From contig NC_087377.1 of assembly GCF_963675165.1 (NCBI RefSeq), positions 5,456,042 to 5,520,041 of the forward strand: a stretch of 64,000 nt of DNA, in the 5' to 3' direction. Shown piece after piece: positions 1-9,598 of this stretch (its first letter is position 1; every line of letters starts with the position of its first letter). Both the position numbers and the translations under genes were made by a program. The stretch comes from Halichondria panicea. Taxonomy: Eukaryota; Porifera; Demospongiae; Suberitida; Halichondriidae. The notes under the pieces are model-generated. The model had not been told where the DNA came from. It worked only from the letters and a program-made list of their open reading frames with translations, and searched no databases.

Positions 1-18
1 TTGGATCTGTACTTACAG

Positions 19-2914
19 ATTCACCCTTTGCATCTGCAAGCACCTCTCCACAAGCTTCACAGCCTCCCGAGGTACCTGACTGTATAAGATTGCTAAGTGA
101 ATGTTGAGATTCCCTACTGATCAGCGATGGATCAGATATTTTGTGTACACTCTATAGCTACATGTATAGAGCATTCATGCTCAATATAATTATATCCACG
201 TGCATGCATGAATACTAGTTTCATATTCAACTCTGCATGGTGGTACACAAAATAATAATACACATGCATGTGCAGACAGAGGGGATGCAGATGTTTTGTA
301 CCACTGACAAAGAGGAGCTGGAACATGTTGACTCAGCTGATCCCTACAAGATCCCAACAGATACTCAGGGTGCATGGGTAGCACCACACCACTTGCTGTG
401 GGATGTGAAGCAACTTCCCGATCTGAAAGTGTATTTTTTGAATCCGGAAATTCTTGAGGATGAGCACTGGAAATGTGGGCATGCGGGTCCCTTAACAGTC
501 GACATTATCCTGGCTTGGGCCGCTGTCTGGAATAGCCATGCTGATCACTACCCTAAAATTTCTAATTATGTAGCAAAAAGGGAAAAAGCTCATATCCGGG
601 TGATATTTAAGAAGGACAGTGAGTATGCTTATGCAGTTGTATCAAGCTAGAAATTAAGTGAGATATTATTTTATCACCACCTTTGAAGCATGCAGTTCTA
701 TAATTATAAAACCCGACTATAGACTACCTATCGATACACCATTTCAGGCACAAACATGAGTCACATGTTCTTTTCTTGTACATGCATGCAGAGAAGGTGA
801 TCTCATCGTCAAAGGTCGGACGTTCGGCATTAGATGTTGACACGAATGAGCCGACAATGGTGCTCAACTTGTATCGCATGACAAAAGCTCTCCAGAGAAG
901 CATTGTGATTCATGAATTTGGCCATGCTCTAGGACTGTATCATGAGCATCAGCGATCCGACTTCTGGGATGTGCTGGAATCAAAAGACAAGGACAACCAG
1001 TATCGATTCATTATTGGGATAGATCAAATGAAAACTGGAGATGGTGGTAATTGCAATCCAGCTGTTGATGCTGTGTTCAGAGATGATAATGCGCCACTCG
1101 AAAGTCAAAAATCCAGTTACGACCCAGACAGCATTATGCACTATTGGTGAGTTAACTATAAATTATGGTTATTTGGGGCAATCCGCATAATGATAGCAGC
1201 TGTTACAAAACTAACAGTAATTTGTATAATAATAAATTTTAGCAGACCGTATATTCAATGGTTTCATGTAAATGGTGTACAGTGTATAACAATTAACGAA
1301 TGATCAATCCCAATGTATAGGTTTGACACAAACTGGTTGTTAAAGAAGTATCGAAAGCGTTCAAGTGTGGCTAAACATGTGGAAGATGAGCGAGAGAGAA
1401 AGGTGTTGTTGGGAGTTCATGACCGTGACTACCACAATGGGCAGCTGGCAGAAAATCCCTCCAAGCTAGACTATGAAACATTGAATAGGGCTTATGAAGT
1501 AATAAGGTATTATGAGCTCTTGACACAATTATACATGTATGCACAATACTTTCGATTTTACTGGTCAATTTTTGAGAGTGAGCTGTCATTGTCAGGTCCC
1601 CAAGGTGTGTTCCGCCAATTATCTTCCCTCTCATTTGTTACGCTCAGCCAATACTTGCCCGTATTTTCGTCACAACAAACTTTACACTCTTCACTGTCAC
1701 TGCATGCAGACTCATGCTAATCCATGAATACATAATTATGGTTAGCCGGTTTAAAATTGTTGATCATTAATCCAACTGCAGGTGGTATTTTATCGAGCAA
1801 TGTATTATAATGATTAAGCGATGTAACTCTATATATTTATGCAGAGATCCAACTCTATACATTCAGCAATGGTAAGGTCATTCATCGAGCGATGAATAGG
1901 GTTAGCCCGCGGCCTTTAATCAAAGTACGCATGCCATTATTTCAGTCATGAATGTTTCTCTGTCTATTCATGTATACTTTGTTAAAGGCTACGGTATACA
2001 GTAACCTTTGAACCCTACACTCGTATTCGTCACGCGATGCATGACCTATCGTCACTGTATGTATAGAGTTGCGTCCCTGGATAAATATAGAGTTACATCG
2101 CTCGATAATTGTATTACATTGTTCGATAAAATACCGCCTGTAGTTGTAAATGATCACATGCAATTTTGAAACAAATGGCTCTCCATAAATTCATGTACAT
2201 ATTTATAGTGCCATAAATACATGTACATAATTATTTATACTGCTAATAGAGGGCTGTAATAATGGTCATATGTATTATAATTATGTGAGTCAATATAATA
2301 ATTTGCAATGTATAGCGGGCAAAGGTTGCCCATAACTACAGTTGCTGATGGCCCTCCAGGCATTTCCCAGAAAACAAAGCCTGAAGGTGAACACGTTGCA
2401 TTATTATTTAGAATCAGGCGCTGGTTATTATTGTTATCAGTGTTGTACTCCAACATAATAAGCCTGCCATGCTTACAAATTTAATTATTATGTCCTGTTT
2501 TGAACTTAGACATGACATTGTACTAACGTGTTACTTATACTTATAGGATCATCAATAGGATCATCATCAGAAGAGTATTCCAGCAAACACCCGAAAGTGG
2601 TAGAAACTGTGAAACAATCAGTTGTTTTGAATGAAACGGATATTTTAACAATTTGTGAGAAGCTGAAGAGTGCTCGCAAAGATTGGTTCGATTTGGGAGC
2701 GGCATTTGGACTGAAGTATTCACGGTTGAAAGACATTGAAGACCTATACCCTGATAATAAGCGCCGCCTAAGGGAGATGATAAGCAAGCGTCTTGAAGGC
2801 GCTGATTCAGATAATCCAGTCACATGGCCCTACATCTGCGAATGTCTAAGAAGTCCTACTGTTGAGCGTAAAGATGTAGCTAATCAACTTGTAGCAATAG
2901 GACTATGTGGCTAG
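19..2914 (+). CDS. Astacin-type metalloprotease with C-terminal death domain (gene 1, 5' end outside window)
   Basis: Inferred exons: 19-71 (Ser/Pro/Gln-rich linker), 276-618, 792-1146, 1321-1498, 2342-2386 and 2547-2914 (stop TAG). Exons 276-1498 form a zinc metalloprotease domain. The active-site helix HEFGHALGLYHEHQRSD (911-961) fits the astacin (M12A) signature HExxHxxGxxHE, and SIMHY (1130-1144) is the Met-turn with the extra tyrosine ligand. The last exon encodes a death-type fold with WFDLGAAFGLKYSRL near its middle and a TWPYICECL helix. Family knowledge: astacins are zinc endopeptidases, usually secreted; death domains are cytosolic interaction modules. The combination suggests an intracellular protease wired to DD signalling (inference). 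No signal peptide is visible because the gene starts off the window. Phases agree except after exon 1321: its paralogue ends in phase 1 just after TATG, but here the only GT lies 2 nt later, giving phase 0. An exon may be missing, or the donor has shifted. Confidence 0.75.
1740..2183. mobile_element. Small TIR element inside the last large intron of gene 1
   Basis: The outer roughly 110 bases at each side are imperfect inverted copies of each other. On the left GGTATTTTATCGAGCAATG faces CATTGTTCGATAAAATACCG on the right, and a GTTAGCCG / TGGCTC-type end flanks a TTCAAAATTG stretch. The right half (1937-2180) is also similar to 23345-23592 and 33125-33392, where the same words occur (ATGTCTTTCTGTCTAT, then AAAATACCGCTT). 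This makes it a dispersed non-autonomous family with at least three copies here, two of which arose by the 9-kb duplication. No coding sequence is seen. Confidence 0.5.
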
Positions 2915-3225
2915 TATGAAAATGAAATTGTGGTGCTAGTTTTATATATAATTAATTATATTACCCGTTTTTCGTATTTTTCTCTGCTTGTCAACTTTGT
3001 ACTGAGTTACGTGTATACTTGTATGTTGCATGCGTGCAGATAAAGCGCATATATGCCCTATACGTACTCGGCTTAAAGCAAACACGGAAATACATTTTAA
3101 CAGCTAATTATGGTTATGGTTACAATAGTAAGTTTTGATAATTATTTACAATACATTGAGCGTGTGAACAAGATCATATAATTTTAGAGCTGCAAAAAAA
3201 GTAGAAGCTTTACTATACACTATAA

Positions 3226-5082
3226 TTATACTACTACACTGCAAGTAAGGACAAGTTCTATAAAGCTAATGGCTAGACAAGTCTCGACACTTTCATTGAC
3301 CTGCCTTTGTATTCTAGGAGGGCCTTTTAACAAATCCAAATAATCCACTACCAAATGCTGTGACTTTTCCCAATCATATTTACTTAAAAAAAACTGTGGA
3401 AATGTTACGATATGGCCACGAATTTGTCGTATCAAATTCCATTTTGATTTCTCAGATAAGGAATTCGGTTTATTTTTCCACTTTTTCAAATCTTCCTCAT
3501 TAGTGACGGTGTCAATTGGAACGATTTCTCCCTTAAACACCTCTTCATATATCTGAGTATTTCGGGCAGCTATTTTCGTGAGACTTTTACGGAAATGTTG
3601 ACTAATCGGATCACTGACATCGATATCAACATGCAAACCTTTTAAAATCCCGAGATGCTCCTTAATGAGATGGCAACGTAATGAGTGAGAGAACTCGCCT
3701 ACTTTATGTGAACTTCCGTTCATTTTTACAACAATCATTTCTTGGTCTTCAATTATCACATTTACTTCAGAATCTCTGTATCCAAGCATGCTTCGATCAT
3801 TAATATTTGCTGAACCAATGATTGTAAGTCGGTCGTCAACAATCATCACTTTGCTGTGCACATAAATCTGCTCGGTAGTGAGAATGTCATTTATTAAGTC
3901 ATAGGTACGCAATCCATAGACACTGATATACTTCTCAACAGACACATTTTTAACGATTAACTTTCCAAATAGGGATTTCACTCCTTTGAAAAGTGTGAAA
4001 TAAATTTTTTGGGTTTGTAATTCGAGAAAATTAGGACTGGATAAATTGCTCAGTTCACAGAATTCTCCAGGAAGATCTGATTTCAGTGGCAACACAACCA
4101 TCACATGAAAGTCCTCATTGTTCTCATCAGCTCTGACTATTCTATCAACAAGACTTTTTTGGATTGTATTTTTAATTGTTGTGTCATCCTGTGGACCAGA
4201 AACAAAAAACTGGTTCTCTATGTAAATTGAATGGTTTGATACGTTAATAGCATGGAGGTAAGCTTTCAAGATAGAATTTTCCAGACGTTGATTTGCAGAC
4301 CAGCTTGTAGCAGAACGAACCACTTGAATCTTTGAGTTCCTGGTACTCGGATTCTGTATGCGATGAATAACATTTGGACGATGCTCAGGGAGCTTATGCC
4401 TAGTCCGGATTGCATTGAGTCTTTGAATAAAATGATTTGCAACATCCAAAGCTGGCTCTCCGTTAAACATACAAGATGCATCATGCCAAGGCAGTCGAGA
4501 GGAATTGGGGAAATCTTTGTCTGTTAGCCTATGATTAGATGTATCCCATCGACGTAAAGCTAGGTCAATTCCACCTACAAAGGCAAGACCTCGATCAATA
4601 ACGACTAGCTTCTCGTGATGACTCCAACGTACAGTATTCCTGAACCAATCGTGAGGATGATGAAGGACAGTTATGTTTGCATTCACAAGTACATTAGCAT
4701 CCTTATTCCCGAGTTTGAGGACATCAATTGGATCGTTGTAGAGCAGAATATATATCTGAACACCTTCCATTGCTTTTTTCTTAAGGAGCATGTCTAGTCG
4801 CCACTCCTCAGTGGCATTGTTGGAATTTGAGCGCTTCAAAGACAAATTATAGCAGAACTCCCAGCCGGTTATTAAAACTTCATAAGTTGCATTGTTGATG
4901 CCATCAGCCACTTCAGACATGTAGTCTTTTCCATCCACAAGCCATTTTACCTCATTTGGACCATCTCTTACTGGTGCAAAAGAATCGAATCTGTTAGATC
5001 TACCAGTTGGCAACTGAGTTGCCCTAGAGCTATGAGTGAGAAGGCCTAGACTAACAGTTATAAACAAGCACACTATTAACAT
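3226..5082 (-). CDS. Phospholipase D-like protein, intronless, with signal peptide
   Basis: Single open frame of 618 codons from the ATG at 5082. The frame is open for 37 more codons upstream (to 5193), but those run into an inverted-repeat element. The 5082 start gives a typical signal peptide (LIVCLFITVSLGLLTHSSRA), so I prefer it. Two HKD motifs are complete: HEKLVVID followed by FVGGIDLALRRWD, and HSKVMIVDD followed by IIGSANINDRSMLGYRDSEV. LPWHDAS lies between them. These resemble the catalytic core of eukaryotic PLD1/PLD2-type enzymes, which hydrolyse phosphatidylcholine to phosphatidate and choline. No PX or PH domain precedes the core, and the product should enter the secretory pathway (inference). 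The gene is convergent with gene 1, its stop 311 bases from that of gene 1. Lack of introns beside intron-rich neighbours suggests a retrocopy or horizontal transfer. Confidence 0.9.
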   Translation of the reverse strand: MLIVCLFITVSLGLLTHSSRATQLPTGRSNRFDSFAPVRDGPNEVKWLVDGKDYMSEVADGINNATYEVLITGWEFCYNLSLKRSNSNNATEEWRLDMLLKKKAMEGVQIYILLYNDPIDVLKLGNKDANVLVNANITVLHHPHDWFRNTVRWSHHEKLVVIDRGLAFVGGIDLALRRWDTSNHRLTDKDFPNSSRLPWHDASCMFNGEPALDVANHFIQRLNAIRTRHKLPEHRPNVIHRIQNPSTRNSKIQVVRSATSWSANQRLENSILKAYLHAINVSNHSIYIENQFFVSGPQDDTTIKNTIQKSLVDRIVRADENNEDFHVMVVLPLKSDLPGEFCELSNLSSPNFLELQTQKIYFTLFKGVKSLFGKLIVKNVSVEKYISVYGLRTYDLINDILTTEQIYVHSKVMIVDDRLTIIGSANINDRSMLGYRDSEVNVIIEDQEMIVVKMNGSSHKVGEFSHSLRCHLIKEHLGILKGLHVDIDVSDPISQHFRKSLTKIAARNTQIYEEVFKGEIVPIDTVTNEEDLKKWKNKPNSLSEKSKWNLIRQIRGHIVTFPQFFLSKYDWEKSQHLVVDYLDLLKGPPRIQRQVNESVETCLAISFIELVLTCSVVV

Positions 5083-5190
5083 GATTCTTTCACTTAGAAA
5101 TTGATTGTGGTAAATTTCTGCATTTGGGTGTATGATATGAGGCCAGATGATGATGACTAAATTAACCTCCTGAACGGCTTCATGGCGCGG

Positions 5191-6030
5191 CAAAGCCCAG
5201 AGGAGGTGCGAAGCACTTAACCTTTGCTCATTAGGTCTCTAATTGCCGTTGTGTTAATTGCATGCCAGTCTCGTAAATTAGCCGCCCTTCCTAAGTGAGA
5301 GACCTAGGAAGGGCGGCTGATTCGTGAGACTAACCAACAAGCTGAAAGACATCATGCAAGACAGCCTGGAGCAAAGAGCTTGCCATCAATAGAATCATGT
5401 CAGGGAACACTCCAAAACAACCAGCTATAAGAAGCCATCATCTATGAGAAGTTATATCCAGGACCATGCATGTACCACAGCAGAAGAGCCTGAGGCCTCC
5501 TTTTACAATGTATATACGTATAAAGTGGACCGTACATGCATGCTACATGCAACAAAGGCCAGCTATTGAGAAGCCTGGCCAAAATCTCATCCGCCCTGTG
5601 TTCGACTGTGGGAAGGAGCAGCTCAATACTTGACTGAAAGTGGTCGCAAAGCAGCTAGGCTAAACGCACAAGTTAGTTTTATTCTCTGTGTTACGTTTTA
5701 ATAATCCACTCTCGTTCACACAGTTAATGTGCATGTGACGCTCATTCAACTCTAAAATGATCTTGTTGTTGCCAAACCAGTTCAAGATACGACAAGAAAT
5801 GAAGATTTTGATGAGCTCGAGCATTCTTCCTCATTAGTATTCACACCTGCAAGTGAGAGAGATCTTTATAGCAGTTCACTCCTGTGTACCGATGGTTAGG
5901 CTCTTGAATCAGCCGCCCTTCAGGTAGGAAGGGCGGCTAATTCATGAGACTGGCATGCAATTAACACAACGGCAATTAGAGACCTGATTAGCAAAGGTTA
6001 AGTGCTTCGCGCCTCCTCTGGGCAAAGCCC
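5191..6030. mobile_element. Inverted-repeat element next to the PLD 5' end
   Basis: Arms of roughly 130 bases (about 5191-5325 and 5905-6030) are inverted copies: the left GCGAAGCACTTAACCTTTGC and TTAATTGCATGCCAGTCTC recur reversed on the right. Each arm also holds its own smaller hairpin, AGCCGCCCTTCC against GGAAGGGCGGCT. Related sequence (GGCGGCTGATTCATGAGACT, then a CCTCCTCTGG end) occurs at 57617-57740, and a fragment lies near 41200. No open frame of note is present in the 580-base centre. It abuts the likely PLD promoter and first codons. Confidence 0.6.
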
Positions 6031-6824
6031 AATGGCAACAGAGTAGGTAAAGACATCACAGCTAAAAATGCTAATGTCTCCCCTAGAGAGCCAGCTAGTG
6101 AATTTGTGCTTTATTGGGGTCTGCATTAAACAATCCACCTTGTTATCGCCTATAAATTAAAGTGTCACTTCCTTGGGCTCTATATAAGTGTTAATTAACA
6201 GGAATGCATGAATAATAATCATTGGTGTTAACTATAATTATATTATTGTGATTGCCTCCTTTTGAGACTTGAGAGGCAGTTCTATTGTGTTGGTTTCTCT
6301 ATGATAACTATTGGCCCGACAATGCTGCTATTGAATGGCAGTCATGGTACCCCGGTAGTGGGGTATGAACCTATAGTTAAGTGATGAGCATGATGGGTTA
6401 ACTCTACATCAGAACCCATTCGTAACAAGCACCTTTCAGGTGCAACATTTTAATTATCATACAGAAGCGATCTAGGTGATTGTTTTGTACACCAACTGTT
6501 CATTTTGGACCTAAATCTATGTGCCTGGCCTTTTTACCGCATGCAGTTAGCTTGTTTTTAGGGAAGCTAAGCCTTAAGAGGGGTTCTAATGCCTTATCAC
6601 TAGCTATTATAGTACTTGTACTTCACTCCTTGTATACATGCAGGCCTCGATTGTCAGTAATGATTTCAGAAGAACCAGATGTGCATGCTTCTCGAGATTA
6701 CGAGAACGCAACGGAAAGATGGAATTATTCTACTTGCTTATAACTATAGGTATTTTGTGATTTATACTCATCATTAGGCGCATAATTTTTGCGTTAGATT
6801 GACCCTTGAACCTAAAACATTATA
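6031..6824. other. Non-coding stretch
   Basis: No convincing gene or exon is seen. The open frame at 6480-6743 lacks recognisable protein features and contains a TTTTGTACACAAACTGTTCA-like word that recurs at 6905-6925, so it is probably repeat-derived. Confidence 0.4.
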
Positions 6825-7002
6825 CAGTGGAACCCCTCTATAACGGATACCTTTGGGAAACAATGTTTTGGCCTTTATACAGAGGTGGCCTTTGTTGAGA
6901 GGTTGTTTTGTACACAAACTGTTCATTTGGGACCTGGGTGCCTGGCCGTTACATAGCAGCTGGCCTTTATTCGGAGGTGGTTGTTAACAGGGGTTCCAAC
7001 TG
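6825..7002. mobile_element. Tigger/pogo-type MITE (178 bp)
   Basis: The ends CAGTGGAACCCCTCTATAAC and the inverse GGGGTTCCAACTG are flanked on each side by TA (6823-6824 and 7003-7004). CAGTGGAACC ends with TA target duplication are typical of pogo/Tigger members of the Tc1/mariner superfamily. It is too short to encode a transposase. Confidence 0.7.
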
Positions 7003-7739
7003 TAGTCGTGAAGTTGACCTATCTGTGAAATAAATGGTCCTCGAATACTTCGCTGTACTGGTAGCCATAAATTATTACAGCTATAGTTAGTAAGATACAC
7101 TGAATGCAGATGTCTCATTATCTATATCCCATAACCTTCACTATCTGTGGAATCATGACACCATATGCATGCAGGATGTTGAGGTCAGTACTCAGTCTGT
7201 ACATAGGAGGTCAGAGCCAAGTGGTATGACCTGCATGAGATTGAGCTGCTGGAGTCCAGTTGGCATGCACTATACCTTGTGATGTGAGTTATGCTATATG
7301 CAAAAAAGTTATATATAGCTAGTATATACCATGTAATTACTAATCTTGTTTATTGAGTATAATTATTATGTCCTTTCTATGACTTTTTTTAGTTGTGGAC
7401 AGCCTCATCAGGGGACCGGACCCACAGGAACACATTATGCCTTTCCTGCATGTAGCCTTGCACTGTAGGGTGTCGTTAAGTGGAGACTTGGCTTGATACA
7501 ATATTAAAAGCCAAAAGGGCGTAAGAACTCAGTCATCTTTGCACAATTCTTCTATGTAACGGATTACAACTTCAGAATACAAAATAGTATACTGTTTAAA
7601 TTACTGGCAGTATCCACAAATACACGGAACGGATTGAATTACCTCCTTTTGGGGGTAATGTACGCGCATGCGCATATACAAGGTATATCAGGCCGCCTTT
7701 CTCTTCACGGCCTGGAATCGAGGATAGATTCCACTGTCC

Positions 7740-8040
7740 TATATGCAGTCCACTATATATACTCACACTGTCACTGACCTATACATGCAGTCGATGGAAT
7801 TATATAACAGCGGGAATTTACAATGGAATATAAGTGTATCTATATAGTAGTGTATAGCCTTGATTTTCCAAGTATTTGCATTGACCTGAATTCCTATACA
7901 TGCACTTATCAGCCACTATAGTGGGTATGTTGTGTAAACAATCACTAGCCATTGTTATGGTGGTGTCCCTTCTGGTGAGAGAGGTATTTGCTTTTCACAG
8001 CACCTGTTTACCAGAAGCCCAACTGCAAGGTCCCACATTG
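7740..8040. repeat. Dispersed repeat, second copy at 39090-39580
   Basis: The stretch containing TTGACCTGAATTCCTATACA, CACTTATCAGCCACT and TTTACCAGAAGCCCAACTGC recurs with small differences at about 39425-39580. The upstream part with CTATACATGCAGTCGAT recurs at about 39100. A short degraded piece is also at 36765-36835. No coding potential is seen. Confidence 0.6.
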
Positions 8041-8620
8041 TATAGGCAGCAATAAGTTGATTTAATGTGTGTAACTGCATGCAATCCATTGCAACAGCTT
8101 TAGGTTAAGGTGCAATGCATACATGCTATTAAATAAAGATTGTTTACCATGATTATAAATGAGCTAGAGTCTAATTTTCCAACATATGGCTGCATGTGCT
8201 CATAATTATAATTAGCTATTCATATGAGCAGTATACCTGAGCTATATATAAAGGACAGTTTTGAGTATTTAAATTGCTCTGTCTATTTTGTTGAGGTATA
8301 ATTATACCCTACTGCCTTTCCTTTTATTATTTGTTTATGTGCATGCATGCATATCACATAATACACTTATTGATTGTAATTTTATAGCTCATCACTGTAA
8401 AGTAAATTACCATATGCCCGAGGCATGTATCGTATATTCAAATTTAAGGCAACATTTTTTTACACAAACATAAGTATAAACGTCGCCATTTTTGGAGATT
8501 CATGAAGTCTGGCTAGTTGCATCTAAATGGAGTGTTATAATTATTATGTACATATAGATTTACATGCATGCATTCAAATGGCTATATGCCAGAGTACGTA
8601 TATAATAAAATAATAATGAC

Positions 8621-8825
8621 TATACCGTATTACTAGAATATTTTGCGAGTGAAAAACCTTTGCGAATGAACCAAATCAGCAGAAATTTTGACCCTTTGCG
8701 ATCTGCGTTCTGGCAAGGATCGTGTGTAATAATTTAGGTTTTGCGATTTTATTGTTGCGAATCGATCAACCCTCGCAAAGTTCGCATATGTTTGATGCTC
8801 GCAAAACATTCTAGTAATACGGTAT
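8621..8825. mobile_element. MITE with ACCGTATTACTAGAAT ends
   Basis: The ends TACCGTATTACTAGAAT and ATTCTAGTAATACGGTA are inverted copies and start and end at TA. The inside carries TTGCGAGTGAAAAACCTTTG and TCGATCAACCCTCGCAAA. Two further copies lie at 25100-25305 and 35540-35747, at equivalent places in the 9-kb duplication. Confidence 0.7.
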
Positions 8826-9598
8826 ACTATCCAGGGCTACTATACAAAACGTGCCTCAGAACAGCAGTAAATAATACTTTAGTGTCAAGTTATGGAGGCG
8901 AAACAATTGTGTATGACTGCATGCATGCATGCATGCAAAGTTTAATCAATTGTCATATAGATCTACATAACGTGACAGAGAAAGAGTGTCATTAATAATT
9001 ATGTTGATATTTGATAGGTTTAAGAGTATTCATTAGCTCACATGCAGAAATGATGCAGATGCATGTGGGCTGCACAGCATGACAATGATTAGAATGGTCA
9101 AATGAGGTAACAGTATAAATTATACAGCCTCTTATATACATGAAGATTTTGAGAGCTCACTAGAGCTATACTGTACCAGTGTCTATGCACGCGTTGCAAC
9201 TATTATAAGGAGCACTGTGAGTGAACTAGCTGTATTATAGCTGAATCAACATGAAGATAAAATATGTATTGCAGATCTTCAATGCATGCATGCATGATTA
9301 TACTGTAACGATTTGCTCTGCAGCTGAATGTGTAATGTATGTGTAATTGTATAGAGTATACTTCCATGCATGTTGTCTTAGTTATAGTAGACTAGCAGCT
9401 ATCATTATGCATTATATTTCTTTGTTTGTTGTGTTTCTCATTTGTGGCCCTGAAGATTATTATTATTATTATTATAAAAGTGACACTATTATATAGGTGG
9501 CGAAGTGTGTGTATAATTATAACTAAACAACAGTCCATGCACCGTGTCACGTGCATGTGTGAGGCGAGAATTGTTCGTCAATATTTTGTCCCCTGCAG

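Larger units (their letters stand above)
7003..9598. other. Intergenic repeats upstream of gene 2
   Basis: No supported gene. It holds a GGCCTGGAATCGAGG word at about 7718-7735 (the end of the 9-bp-TSD transposon family described below), a dispersed repeat at 7740-8040, a MITE at 8621-8825, and several TGCATGCATGCA runs (for example 8918-8937). A 5' non-coding or first coding exon of gene 2 could be hidden near 9400-9590, but I cannot place one. Confidence 0.5.

Noticed and set aside
5083..5193. N-terminal extension of the PLD frame by 37 codons
   Set aside because: It overlaps an inverted-repeat element and would bury the signal peptide. The ATG at 5082 gives a normal secretory start.
8905..8940. 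TGCATGCA runs as regulatory arrays or CRISPR-like repeats
   Set aside because: Short low-complexity words found all over the window, with no spacer structure.
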